Shown: in pieces, positions 6,977-16,036 of the stretch
Numbering within the stretch: the first letter of the stretch is position 1
How the letters are laid out: each line of letters begins with the position of its first letter
From: JAJVID01 sp050247435
GTDB lineage: Bacteria; Acidobacteriota; Blastocatellia; RBC074
Assembly (NCBI GenBank): GCA_050247435.1
Contig: JBFWUF010000047.1
Coordinates: 1-64,000, forward strand
Direction: 5' to 3'
Length of the DNA: 64,000 bases
Position numbers and translations under genes: made by a program
Notes under the pieces: generated by a model
Databases searched by the model: none
Seen by the model: only the letters and a program-made list of their open reading frames with translations
Told to the model about the DNA's origin: nothing

Positions 6977-7666
6977 ATGCGCACGCTTGACATCCTGTTT
7001 GACCCTGCCGATTTGTTCAAACGTTTGAATGATCGACCCAACTGGCTTACTCCGTTTGTCATTGTCACTTTGCTGGCGGCTCTAAGCACGGCGCTGCTCG
7101 CGCCGGTGATAGAGCAACTTGCGATCAAACAGATGCCGGAAGGGGTGAGCGCGGACTTACAGGAGCGGATGTTGTCATCCATTCTGCTCTCGAAGTATTA
7201 CGGCATCGCGATCGTTCCAGTAGTCGTGCTGTTGAAGTGGAGCATCTTAGCTTTTCTTCTATTCGGGGTCGCTATTCTGGTTGGCGCGGATACTTCATAC
7301 CGGAAAGCTCTGTCGGTGTTGGGGCACGCTTCAATCATCACGTCGTTGGACACGCTCGCAAACGTGGTGGTCATTTATTTGCGGGGTGTAGAAACAATCC
7401 AATCGCCAAGCGACATCCAGGCGACCGTGGTCAGTCCTGCTTACCTCCTCAGCGCAAGCGCGCATCCTGCCTTTCGCGTCGCCCTGGAAAATCTCAATTT
7501 ATTCTCGCTCTGGTACTTTGCCCTGCTTTGGATGGGGCTTTATCAGACTGCGCGGTTGAGCAAATTGCAATCGGCATTCGTAGTAGGGGTACTCTGGATA
7601 TTGCAGACGAGCTTTCTGGTCATCTTGACGTTGATTTTCTCACGCATTAGCGCAGCTTCAATCTAA
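6977..7666 (+). CDS. Yip1-domain integral membrane protein
   Basis: 229 residues. The N-terminus (ILFDPADLFKRL.DRPNWLTPF) and the arrangement of about five hydrophobic helices are characteristic of bacterial Yip1/YIPF-like membrane proteins, which often precede MacB-type transporter operons in Acidobacteriota. The conserved central segment (YRKALSVLGHASII) is present. A GGAG ribosome-binding site lies upstream of the ATG. Function is unknown; here it may belong either to the peptide cluster or to the permeases that follow 238 bp downstream. Confidence 0.65.
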   Translation: MRTLDILFDPADLFKRLNDRPNWLTPFVIVTLLAALSTALLAPVIEQLAIKQMPEGVSADLQERMLSSILLSKYYGIAIVPVVVLLKWSILAFLLFGVAILVGADTSYRKALSVLGHASIITSLDTLANVVVIYLRGVETIQSPSDIQATVVSPAYLLSASAHPAFRVALENLNLFSLWYFALLWMGLYQTARLSKLQSAFVVGVLWILQTSFLVILTLIFSRISAASI

Positions 7667-7904
7667 TTTGTTTGTGAATGCGCTCTTCCTCTCAGATGGA
7701 AATAGCGCGACTAGGATACTGATCCCGCCGGTAGAGCTAACACGAACATTATTGGGCCTCCTACTCAGCGCTTGCCTTTGAAAAAACGAAAGCTGGCTGC
7801 GCGCTTGGTACAGCGTCAAATATTTGCAACCAGAATCATTTATGAATCGTTTTTGTTTTCTGCTCACCACACACGGATTTCGGTAAAGGACTACAGGCGC
7901 GCTT

Positions 7905-9128
7905 ATGAGATTTCTGGAAGGTGTAAAGATCGCGCTCGCGTCGTTGCGTGCGCATAAACTGCGGTCATTCCTGACGCTGCTCGGCGTTATCTTCGGCGTG
8001 ATGACGGTCGTCGCCGTCGCGGCGGTGATCGAAGGATTCTTCCGTTATGTTGACCGCACGGTGACCGCCGATCTGGGCGCGAACACAGTCCTGCTCGACA
8101 AATTCGGGATGATCACCAGCTTCGAGGAGTTCATCAACGCCAGCCGCCGCAACAAGGACATCACGCTCGGCGACGCCGAATTTCTGCGCGAGCGGATGAC
8201 GTTGGCGCAGCACGTCGGCGTGCAGGGATCTTCCAGCGCAGAGGTCAGGTCTCCCCGCGAGAAGATGACCAACGTCAACATCAAGGGCAACACGCCGAAC
8301 ATGGTCAATATTGATTCCACTCAGCCGGAGTTCGGACGTTACATCAACGAATCCGACAACGAACACCGTCGCAACGTGGCGCTGATCGGTTCGGAGATCG
8401 CCGACAAACTCCTCAACTCGCGCGAGGTGGTCGGGCGCGAGATTAAGATTGACGGCCTGCCGTTTGAAGTCATCGGCGTCGCGAAAGAGCAGGGATCGTT
8501 CTTCGGCCAGTCGCGCGACGATTTCGTCATCATTCCGCTCTCGACTTACCAAAAAATATTCGGAACGCGACAGAGTCTGACGATCTCGGTCAGGGGCTAC
8601 GACAACACCAAACTCAATGACGTGCAGGATCAGGCGCGGATGCTGATGCGCGCGCGCCATAGACTCGGTTACAGCGACAAAGACACTTTCGGCGTCATCA
8701 CTTCGGACACGATCAATAATTTCATTCAGGCAATCTTCGGAATCGTCGCGGCGGTTGCGCTCGGCGTAACTTCGATCTCGCTGGTGGTCGGCGGGATCGT
8801 GATTATGAACATCATGCTGGTGACCGTAACCGAGAGGACGCGCGAGATCGGCATCCGCAAAAGCCTGGGCGCGCGCCGCACGGATATTCTGGCGCAGTTC
8901 CTGGTCGAGTCAACCACGCTCTCGCTGGTCGGCGGATTGATTGGACTGGCCATCGCATACGGCATTTCGCAGTTGCTGGTCAGATTCACGCCGATACCGG
9001 CTGAATTGCCGCTGTGGGCCGCGGCATTGGCCATCGGCGTTTCAAGCGGCGTCGGGTTGATATTCGGAATTTACCCGGCGTGGAAGGCGGCGAAGCTCGA
9101 TCCGATTGTGGCGTTGAGGTCGGAGTAG
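7905..9128 (+). CDS. MacB/FtsX-family ABC transporter permease
   Basis: 407 residues with the MacB layout. An N-terminal helix follows LRAHKLRSFLTLLGVIFGV (about 15-35), a large periplasmic MacB_PCD domain spans about 60-270, and three C-terminal helices carry the MNIMLVTVTERTREIGIRK and LDPIVALRSE motifs. The gene is 6 nt before a homologous permease. Neither a MacB-type ATPase nor a periplasmic adaptor is encoded next to the pair, so the ATPase must come from elsewhere. The 238-bp gap before the gene shows no obvious gene. Substrate unknown. Confidence 0.88.
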   Translation: MRFLEGVKIALASLRAHKLRSFLTLLGVIFGVMTVVAVAAVIEGFFRYVDRTVTADLGANTVLLDKFGMITSFEEFINASRRNKDITLGDAEFLRERMTLAQHVGVQGSSSAEVRSPREKMTNVNIKGNTPNMVNIDSTQPEFGRYINESDNEHRRNVALIGSEIADKLLNSREVVGREIKIDGLPFEVIGVAKEQGSFFGQSRDDFVIIPLSTYQKIFGTRQSLTISVRGYDNTKLNDVQDQARMLMRARHRLGYSDKDTFGVITSDTINNFIQAIFGIVAAVALGVTSISLVVGGIVIMNIMLVTVTERTREIGIRKSLGARRTDILAQFLVESTTLSLVGGLIGLAIAYGISQLLVRFTPIPAELPLWAAALAIGVSSGVGLIFGIYPAWKAAKLDPIVALRSE

Positions 9129-9134
9129 ATTTTT

Positions 9135-10373
9135 ATGTTGAAGCAGCAAGCAAAAGAACTTTTCACTCAGGCGATGACCACGTTGTGGTCGCACAAGTTC
9201 CGCTCGTTCCTGACGGTGCTTGGAGTGGTAATTGGGACTTCGACCGTGATTGGCGTAGCCTCGCTGGCCAAAGGCCTCGAAGCGGGAATGAAGGAACAGA
9301 TCGAACAATTCGGAACCAATGTGGCCTTCGTCAGCCGGTTCGGCGGCGGCCCGCGCCACAGCGATTTCACCGAAGAGGAGCGTAAGCGCAAACCGATCAC
9401 GATCGAAGACGCCGTCGCCTTGAGCCAACTGCCGAGCGCAATGGCCGCGTCACCGATTCTGCGCCCGCCCGGAATGCCCCCGGCGGTTAAGTTTCGCGGC
9501 AACGAAGTCCGCACTCCACAAGTGCGCGGCGTCTGGGCCACTTACGCCAACACGCGCGAGGTGACTATCGCGCGCGGGCGCTTCTTCACCGAAACCGAAG
9601 ACCAGCACAACATCGAAGTCGCCATCATCGGTTACGACATCGCCGAGAAGCTCTTCACCGGCTACGAGCCGCTGGAGAAAGATATTCAGATCGGCAACAA
9701 AGTTTTTCGCGTCATCGGCGTTCTGGAAAAATCGAAAAGCCCTCTCGGCGGCGGCGGCCCGCCTGTGGACAGCATGATCTTCATCCCGTACAACGTGATG
9801 CACGCGATGTTTCCGATGCAGAACGACCACTGGATCGCGATCGGAGCGAATCAGGGGCAACTTGATAAGCTGGTTGATGAAGCTACTGAATTGATGCGCC
9901 GTCGCCGCCAGGTTCCGGCTGACAAACCGAACAGCTTTGAAATTACGACGCCGAGCGGGATACTCGAAAGTTTCAACAAGTTGCTGGCGATGGTGGCGAT
10001 GATCGTCATCCCGATTGTCAGTGTTGCGCTGCTGGTTGGCGGCATCGGCGTCATGAACATCATGCTCGTCAGCGTGACCGAACGCACGAAAGAGATCGGC
10101 GTGCGCCGCGCGATTGGAGCCAAACGAACTGACATCATTTTGCAGTACCTGCTTGAAGCCAGCATGCTGACCGGCATGGGCGGCGTGATCGGCATCATCG
10201 TCGGATTTTTGATCAGCTTCCTGCTCAGCTTGCTGAAAATGCCTTCTCAAGTGCCGATGATCTGGGTGTTGGTCGGATTCAGCGTCTCGGTAGCGATTGG
10301 ACTGGTCGCTGGAATCTATCCGGCGTTCAAGGCGTCGAGACTGGATCCGATTGAAGCTTTGCGATACGAGTGA
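9135..10373 (+). CDS. MacB/FtsX-family ABC transporter permease (second copy)
   Basis: 412 residues, a diverged paralogue of the preceding gene: the same first helix context (LWSHKFRSFLTVLGVVIGTS), a MacB_PCD domain, and a C-terminal three-helix FtsX domain with GGIGVMNIMLVSVTERTKEIGVRRAIGA and LDPIEALRYE. Only 6 nt separate it from the first permease, so the two are translated together and probably form a heterodimer. A perfect 39-bp inverted repeat begins 6 nt after the stop. Confidence 0.88.
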   Translation: MLKQQAKELFTQAMTTLWSHKFRSFLTVLGVVIGTSTVIGVASLAKGLEAGMKEQIEQFGTNVAFVSRFGGGPRHSDFTEEERKRKPITIEDAVALSQLPSAMAASPILRPPGMPPAVKFRGNEVRTPQVRGVWATYANTREVTIARGRFFTETEDQHNIEVAIIGYDIAEKLFTGYEPLEKDIQIGNKVFRVIGVLEKSKSPLGGGGPPVDSMIFIPYNVMHAMFPMQNDHWIAIGANQGQLDKLVDEATELMRRRRQVPADKPNSFEITTPSGILESFNKLLAMVAMIVIPIVSVALLVGGIGVMNIMLVSVTERTKEIGVRRAIGAKRTDIILQYLLEASMLTGMGGVIGIIVGFLISFLLSLLKMPSQVPMIWVLVGFSVSVAIGLVAGIYPAFKASRLDPIEALRYE

Positions 10374-10378
10374 GTTAA

Positions 10379-10476
10379 CGGAACACGGATGACGCAGATG
10401 ACACGGATTATCGCGGACAAAACCAATCGAGGCTTTATCCGCGATAATCCGTGTCATCTGCGTCATCCGTGTTCCG
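10379..10476. repeat. 39-bp perfect inverted repeat after the permease operon
   Basis: Arms 10379-10417 and 10438-10476 are exact reverse complements with a 20-nt loop. The core word is ACACGGATGACGCAGATGAC. It starts just after the permease stop codon and may act as a transcript end or mRNA stabiliser. Its length and perfection suggest a dispersed repeat family rather than a simple terminator; there is no T-run. Confidence 0.85.
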
Positions 10477-10570
10477 TTTCGTCTTGCGCCATCAATAAAA
10501 CTCGGCCACAATGCGCCTTCCATTTCACCACTGGAACCCCCTCACGAAACCATTAAAGGGATGAAAATAT

Positions 10571-10592
10571 AAACCGGGCTGCAAAAGCCCTT
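10571..10592 (+). other. small hairpin before ilvD
   Basis: The sequence GGGCTgcaaAAGCCC forms a short stem-loop followed by TTTG, about 17 nt before the preferred ilvD start. It could be a weak terminator of upstream transcription or an attenuator-like leader element. Evidence is limited to the pairing. Confidence 0.25.
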
Positions 10593-10608
10593 TGCTGGGA
10601 GCTTGCCT

Positions 10609-12285
10609 ATGTCATTCGATCCGAAACATCTGAGTCACACCATCACGACTGGGCGCGACCGCGCTCCGGCCCGTTCAATGCTTAAAGCCATAGGCTTCAC
10701 TGACGAAGACCTGGCCAAACCGATCATCGGAGTCGCGCACATGTGGATTGAAACGATGCCGTGCAATTTCAACCACCGCGATCTGGCCGCGAAGGTCAAA
10801 GAGGGGATCCGCGCCGCAGGCTGTACGCCGATGGAGTTCAACACCGTCTCGATCAGCGACGGCGTGACGATGGGAACCGAAGGAATGAAGGCTTCGCTCA
10901 TCAGCCGCGACCTGATCGCCGATTCGATTGAACTGGTCGCGCGCGGCTATATGTTCGATGCGGTGATCGCGCTGGTTGGTTGCGACAAGACAATTCCGGG
11001 CGCGGCGATGGGATTGATCCGGCTGAACGTGCCGGGAATGATTTTGTATTGCGGCTCGATTGCGCCGGGCAATTTCCAGGGCCGTGACGTGACGATCCAG
11101 GATGTGTTTGAAGCCGTCGGCGCGAACGCCGCGGGCAAGATGTCCGACGAAGACCTGCTCGAAATCGAAAACGTGGCTTGTCCCGGCGCGGGCGCGTGCG
11201 GCGGCCAGTACACCGCGAACACTATGGCGATGGTCATGGAATTCATCGGCCTGGCGGTGATGGGCACGGGCAGCGTTTCGGCGACCGACCCGTTGAAGCG
11301 CCAGACGGCAATTGACGCGGGCAAGTATGTCGTTGACCTGTTGCGGCGCGGCGCGCGACCATCAGACATCCTGACGCGCAAATCTTTCGAGAACGCGATC
11401 GCTGGCGTGGCCGCGACCGGAGGTTCGACTAACGCCGTGCTGCATTTGCTGGCTATGGCGCGCGAAGCGGGCATTGATCTGAAGATCGAAGACTTCGATG
11501 AGATCAGCAACCGCACGCCGATGATCGCCGATCTGAAACCCGGCGGGAAATACACCGCGATTGATCTGGGCCGCGCGGGCGGAATCGGTTTGGTCGCGCG
11601 CCGATTGGTCGAAGGCGGCCATCTGGACGGCAGCCAGATGACTGTCAGCGGATTGAGCGTAGGCCAGGAGGCTGAACTCGCCGATGAAACCCCGGATCAG
11701 GACGTGGTCTACACCACCGACAAGCCGATCAAACCGCACGGCGGGCTTGTGATCTTGAAAGGCAATCTCGCGCCCGAAGGCTCGGTCGTCAAAGTCGCGG
11801 GCCACGAACGCTCGTATCATCGCGGCCCCGCGCGAATCTTCGAGCGCGAAGAAGACGCGATGAAAGCTGTCACCAGCAAGCAAATTAAAGACGGCGATGT
11901 CGTAGTAATCCGCTACGAAGGTCCGAAAGGCGGCCCCGGAATGCGCGAAATGCTGGGCGTGACCTCAGCTATCGTTGGCGAAGGCCTGGGCGAAAGCGTG
12001 GCGTTGATAACCGACGGACGCTTCAGCGGCGCCACGCGCGGTTTGATGCTCGGCCACGTCGCGCCCGAAGCCGCCGTCGGCGGTCCCATCGCCGCCTTGC
12101 GCGAAGGCGACATCGTTGTGATTGACATCGAGAATCGCAAACTTGACGTAGAGCTTTCGGACGAAGAGATCAAATCCAGATTGGTTGGCTGGAAAGCGCC
12201 CGCGCCTCGTTACACTTCGGGAGTATTCCATAAGTACGCCGCGCTGGTTTCATCGGCGTCTGAGGGGGCGATTACGAGGGCGTAA
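10609..12285 (+). CDS. ilvD: dihydroxy-acid dehydratase
   Basis: 558 residues, normal for the family. It dehydrates 2,3-dihydroxy-isovalerate and -methylvalerate to the 2-keto acids in valine, isoleucine and pantothenate synthesis. Iron-sulfur ligands appear in VGCDKTIPGAAMG and CPGAGACGGQYTANTM, with the Mg-binding and C-terminal swivelling domain motifs (GPKGGPGMREML, DGRFSGATRG). ATG 10609 is preferred over a TTG 6 nt upstream because GGGAG is suitably spaced. It stands alone here, not with ilvBN/ilvC. A strong terminator follows. Confidence 0.96.
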   Translation: MSFDPKHLSHTITTGRDRAPARSMLKAIGFTDEDLAKPIIGVAHMWIETMPCNFNHRDLAAKVKEGIRAAGCTPMEFNTVSISDGVTMGTEGMKASLISRDLIADSIELVARGYMFDAVIALVGCDKTIPGAAMGLIRLNVPGMILYCGSIAPGNFQGRDVTIQDVFEAVGANAAGKMSDEDLLEIENVACPGAGACGGQYTANTMAMVMEFIGLAVMGTGSVSATDPLKRQTAIDAGKYVVDLLRRGARPSDILTRKSFENAIAGVAATGGSTNAVLHLLAMAREAGIDLKIEDFDEISNRTPMIADLKPGGKYTAIDLGRAGGIGLVARRLVEGGHLDGSQMTVSGLSVGQEAELADETPDQDVVYTTDKPIKPHGGLVILKGNLAPEGSVVKVAGHERSYHRGPARIFEREEDAMKAVTSKQIKDGDVVVIRYEGPKGGPGMREMLGVTSAIVGEGLGESVALITDGRFSGATRGLMLGHVAPEAAVGGPIAALREGDIVVIDIENRKLDVELSDEEIKSRLVGWKAPAPRYTSGVFHKYAALVSSASEGAITRA

Positions 12286-12312
12286 GCTGAGGCTGATTTT
12301 TGATCGTGATTT

Positions 12313-12354
12313 AAATGCCAAAAGGGCGAGTAGTACTCGCCCTTTTGGCATTTT
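12313..12354. terminator. bidirectional intrinsic terminator
   Basis: A 19-bp stem (12313-12331 with 12335-12353; core GCCAAAAGGGCGAGT) and a 3-nt loop, with A-rich and T-rich flanks on either side. It lies between ilvD (plus) and the convergent LVIVD gene (minus), so it can end transcription from both. Confidence 0.9.
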
Positions 12355-12358
12355 GCAG

Positions 12359-14392
12359 CTATTCACCTGGCGCGGTTGTCGAGCCTTTCTGCTTTGGCTT
12401 GCCGAGTTTCATGATCCAGATGCCGGAATTGATGTCGTTGAAAAAGATGTGATCGCCGAATTGGCGCGCGCCCCAGGCGAACGGCACGTTCGGGCGGAAG
12501 CCTTGCGGGTCGCCAGTCCATAAACGCGCGATCTCGCGGCCTTGCGCGTACAGGTCGCCGCGCAGTTCGCCCGACACATCCAACACGCGTCCACCGCCGC
12601 CGTAATAGCCCATCACCAGAATGTCGTCTTTCACCCAGACGTTGTGCGCGCCGCCTTCGGGCACGGCGTATTCGGCCACTTTGCGCGGATTGTTGATGTC
12701 CGAAACGTCAACCACGTGCAGCACGCCGCGAGCCGGGATGCGGTCTTTGCCGTAAATGTCGAACTGGGCGGGGAAGACCTCGTCGCCGACAAAGACGTAG
12801 TTTTTGTAGCGGTAGACTTCGTGCGTGCCCGCCAACCATCCATCGCCGTAAAGCTCGTTGTGGTTGAAACGGATTTGACTGACCAATTGCGGTTTCTCCG
12901 GGCTGCCGCCTTTGATGCCCGCGCCGACATCCAGAATCACCAATCCGTCGCGCCAGTAAGCCAGATAAGCCAATCCGTCTTTGACCTGGACGTCGTGCAA
13001 ATATCGGCCCTCGGAAAATTGCCCGCCGGTCACAATATTCTCGACTTTGCCTTTGCCTTCGACCTGCCAACGCGCGACTTCTTTCGGATTCTTCACGTCT
13101 TTGAAACTGATCACGCGCATAGAACCTGTCGCGTCATCGGTCAGGTAGACGTATTGGCCGTCAATGAACGCGCTGTGAACGCCGCCTGTCACGGTCTCTG
13201 TGTATTCCGAGAGGATTTTCGGATGCGCGGGATCAGATGTGTCCAGGAAAACAATGCCGTTCTTGCGGCTCGACGCGCCCTCGCGGGTCAGCACACCGAT
13301 CTTGCCGTCGGGCGTCACGCTCACGTCATTGATCACGCGCGCGTCAACTTTGACCGTGTCGGTCAGCTTGGGATTCTTCGGATCGCTGATGTCGTATACC
13401 TGAACCTGATCCCAGATGGTCGAAACATAGAGGTAATTGCCGAACATCCACTGCTCACCGGATTGAATGTCTTTGAGTTTGACTCGCCCGACCAGTTCCA
13501 ACCCGCGTTCGGCGTTGCGTGGCGAGACGACGACAGTAGCGACTGAAGATTGATCGCCGACCGACGCGGTCACGACGTAAGTCCCAGGGCGCGCAGCCAC
13601 GAAACCTCCGTCAGGTTCAATTGTCGCGCCGTCGCCGCTGACCGACCATCGCGTGGCGGCGTTCCTGATCGCGCCGCCGCCAGCGTCTTTGGCCATCGCC
13701 GAAAACCGAATCACGTCGCCAGCTTTGGCGCTCGCCGTTCGCGGTTCGATTGCGACGGCGCGGACATTGCTCTTGACGACTTCGATCACCACTTCGCCGC
13801 TCGCGCCTTCCGACTTTGCGGTGAGCTTCGCTTTGCCCGGAGCGAGGCCGGACACCAATCCGGCGGAATCAACAACCGCAATCGAAGGATTGGCCGAAGA
13901 CCAATCCAGCTTCACGTCATCGCGCGGGTCGCCGTTCGCGCCAATGGCTCTGGCGTTGAGCTTGTACGTGCCGCCGACAAACAGCGGCGCGTTCAGGTTC
14001 GAAATGTTGATCTGTTTCACGCGAGCCGGTTTGACCGTGATTCTGGCGACAGCCGGTTTGCCTCCCACAATCGCGACCACCTGAACCGCGCCCGGAGCGA
14101 AAAACGTGACCGTGCCCGAATCATCCGCTCCGGCCAGATCGGGCGGCAGCGCGATCCACAACGCGGCCTTCTGCTCCGTCGCCTTGCCTTCGGAGTCAAA
14201 ACCGGTGGCGGTCAGCTTCAATTGTTGTCCGACTTCAGCCACGGCGGCTTCAGGCGTGATCTTGACCGTCTTCAGAGTGCTTGTTGTGTGGGCGCCGGGT
14301 TTTTCGGAGTTTTGCGCGAAAGCTGTGGCGGTCATCGCGATGATCGCGAGCGCGAGGAAAGTTCGCGAAACGTGATTGCGGATTGCGGACAT
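12359..14392 (-). CDS. secreted Ig-like (Big_2) and LVIVD-repeat protein
   Basis: 677 residues from ATG 14392, which has a GGAGG ribosome-binding site 7 nt upstream. A signal peptide (about 1-27, ending AFAQ) is followed by three bacterial Ig-like modules (about 33-290, with GxxxLTAxA and A.S.NPSIAVVDSAGLVSGLAPGKA motifs). A C-terminal half of LVIVD-type beta-propeller repeats follows (VYDISDPKNPKL, LDTSDPAHPKIL, VVDVSDINNPRKV). Such proteins are extracytoplasmic and may bind surfaces or polysaccharides; no catalytic residues are evident. Two copies of the 7-nt GGATTGC repeat fall within its first codons. Confidence 0.75.
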   Translation of the reverse strand: MSAIRNHVSRTFLALAIIAMTATAFAQNSEKPGAHTTSTLKTVKITPEAAVAEVGQQLKLTATGFDSEGKATEQKAALWIALPPDLAGADDSGTVTFFAPGAVQVVAIVGGKPAVARITVKPARVKQINISNLNAPLFVGGTYKLNARAIGANGDPRDDVKLDWSSANPSIAVVDSAGLVSGLAPGKAKLTAKSEGASGEVVIEVVKSNVRAVAIEPRTASAKAGDVIRFSAMAKDAGGGAIRNAATRWSVSGDGATIEPDGGFVAARPGTYVVTASVGDQSSVATVVVSPRNAERGLELVGRVKLKDIQSGEQWMFGNYLYVSTIWDQVQVYDISDPKNPKLTDTVKVDARVINDVSVTPDGKIGVLTREGASSRKNGIVFLDTSDPAHPKILSEYTETVTGGVHSAFIDGQYVYLTDDATGSMRVISFKDVKNPKEVARWQVEGKGKVENIVTGGQFSEGRYLHDVQVKDGLAYLAYWRDGLVILDVGAGIKGGSPEKPQLVSQIRFNHNELYGDGWLAGTHEVYRYKNYVFVGDEVFPAQFDIYGKDRIPARGVLHVVDVSDINNPRKVAEYAVPEGGAHNVWVKDDILVMGYYGGGGRVLDVSGELRGDLYAQGREIARLWTGDPQGFRPNVPFAWGARQFGDHIFFNDINSGIWIMKLGKPKQKGSTTAPGE

Positions 14393-14506
14393 GACGAACC
14401 TCCAACTGGTTGGCGAATGGGTTGCGAATCGGGATTGATTGAACGACGGCGCGAAATTTAGCATCGGCGTGAAGGCGAGACAAGAGTGGCGCTGCTTCGG
14501 CGAGAT

Positions 14507-16036
14507 TCAATCCTGCGCGCCTGTCGCTAACCGCATAATCTTTTCTTCAGTCGCCTCGCCATCGCTCAATTCGCCCGCCACGCGTCCCTCGTGAAACACG
14601 GCCACGCGGTCGCTCATCCCCAGAATTTCCGGCAACTCAGAAGAGATCATGATCACCGCGCCGCCGGCTTCGGTGAATCGCCGGAGCAGGTGATGAATTT
14701 CCGATTTCGATCCGACATCAACGCCGCGCGTCGGTTCGTCTACGATCAACACACGAGGCCGTGTCGCCAGCCATTTGGCCAGCAGCACCTTTTGCTGGTT
14801 GCCGCCCGACAGATCGCTGACGGCTCGTTCCAGACCGGGCGTTTTGATCGCCAGGTCGCGCGCGAAGCCTGCGCTCAAGTTCCGCTCGACCGAACTCCGC
14901 ATCAAACCGGCGCCGCAGCATTCGCTCAAACTCGCGGCGATGATGTTTGCCTGGACGCTCTGCGCCAGAAAGAGGCCTTGATCTTTTCGGTCTTCCGGCG
15001 AGTAAACGACGCCGAGACGCAGCGCGTCGCGCGGAGAATCAATTCGGACGGGCTTGCCATCAATCAAAATTTCTCTGCCGTCGAGCGGCGCGCAGCCAAT
15101 CGCAGCCATCATCGCTTCAGTGCGGCCCGAACCGATCAATCCCGCAAGCCCCAGAATCTCACCGCCGCGAACCGCCAAACCGATATTGTTGAATTTGCCG
15201 CGAGCTGTCAGGCCTCGCAGTTCAAAGACGGCTTCACCCACGCGACTCGCTTTTGGCGGATACAGCTTTTCCAACTCGCGCCCGACCATCAATCTGATGA
15301 TTTCATCCGCGTTGGTCTCGCCGCGCTCGCGTGTTCCGACCAGGCGCCCATCGCGCAGAACCGTGATTCGATCAGCGATGCGGAAGATTTCGTCCATCTT
15401 GTGCGTGATGTAAACCAGGCCAAGTCCGCGAGCCGCGAGCCGCCGGAGCAGTTTGAAGAGCAACTCGACTTCGTGTGTTTCGAGCGACGATGTAGGTTCG
15501 TCCAGGATCAGCAACTTCGCGTCAACCGACAAAGCTTTCGCGATCTCGACGATCTGGCGTCTGGCCAGGCTGAGGTCTTTCACGGGCGCGTCGGGCGCTA
15601 TTTCCAATTCGAATTGATCGAGCAGTTCCCGCGCCCTCGCGTTCAACTCGCGCCAGTTGATTAAACCCAGGCGCCGAGGTTCGCGTCGCACGAAGATGTT
15701 TTCGGCGACAGTCAGATTGGGCGCCAAACTCAACTCCTGATGAACCAGACTGACGCCGAGCGACTGAGCCTCTGCCGCGTTTTGTGGATTGATCTCGCAT
15801 CCGTCGAAGATGATCTCGCCGCCGTCTTTCGCCACAACTCCGGCGAGGATTTTCATCAACGTTGATTTGCCCGCGCCATTTTCGCCGACCAGCGCGTGAA
15901 TCTCGCCGCGCCGCACGGAGAAATCCACTCCGGCAAGCGCCTGGGCGCCGGGAAAGGATTTCGTGACGCCGCGCATCCGGAGGATTGCGGATTGCGGATT
16001 GCGGATTGCGGATTGATCGTGGATTGAATCCATCAT
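14507..16036 (-). CDS. RbsA/MglA-type sugar or nucleoside ABC importer ATPase (orphan)
   Basis: 509 residues with two tandem ABC domains. The first has Walker A GENGAGKST, signature SLARRQ and Walker B LLILDEPTSSL. The second has the degenerate Walker A (GLIGSGRTE), signature LSGGNQQK and IVDEPTRGVDVGSK, the RbsA/XylG/BMP-family pattern. The start overlaps the upstream stop as ATGA, implying translational coupling. The first ~20 codons include a 4.9-copy 7-nt tandem repeat (15982-16015), so this segment is not conserved; a later ATG at 15976 begins at the first conserved residues. No permease or binding-protein genes are adjacent, which is unusual for this importer class. Confidence 0.85.
   Translation of the reverse strand: MMDSIHDQSAIRNPQSAILRMRGVTKSFPGAQALAGVDFSVRRGEIHALVGENGAGKSTLMKILAGVVAKDGGEIIFDGCEINPQNAAEAQSLGVSLVHQELSLAPNLTVAENIFVRREPRRLGLINWRELNARARELLDQFELEIAPDAPVKDLSLARRQIVEIAKALSVDAKLLILDEPTSSLETHEVELLFKLLRRLAARGLGLVYITHKMDEIFRIADRITVLRDGRLVGTRERGETNADEIIRLMVGRELEKLYPPKASRVGEAVFELRGLTARGKFNNIGLAVRGGEILGLAGLIGSGRTEAMMAAIGCAPLDGREILIDGKPVRIDSPRDALRLGVVYSPEDRKDQGLFLAQSVQANIIAASLSECCGAGLMRSSVERNLSAGFARDLAIKTPGLERAVSDLSGGNQQKVLLAKWLATRPRVLIVDEPTRGVDVGSKSEIHHLLRRFTEAGGAVIMISSELPEILGMSDRVAVFHEGRVAGELSDGEATEEKIMRLATGAQD
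15982..16015. repeat. 7-nt tandem repeat (GGATTGC x4.9) in the rbsA-like N-terminus
   Basis: About five head-to-tail copies of GGATTGC. The unit is not a multiple of three, so gain or loss of one unit shifts the frame of the coding sequence that starts at 16036. The same unit (as AATCCGC) is repeated at 42749-42780 and, in two copies, at the start of the LVIVD gene. Confidence 0.9.

Noticed and set aside
9450..10523. 357-residue open frame on the minus strand
   Set aside because: Antisense of the second permease and reads into the inverted repeat; His/Asp-rich shadow without domain.
12542..13546. 334-residue open frame on the plus strand
   Set aside because: Antisense of the LVIVD-repeat gene; composition only.
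14591..15664. 357-residue open frame on the plus strand
   Set aside because: Antisense of the RbsA-like gene whose two ABC domains are intact.
15982..16015. CRISPR-like repeats
   Set aside because: Seven-base units without spacers; tandem microsatellite only. No direct repeats of 23-40 bp with unique spacers and no cas genes were seen anywhere in the window.
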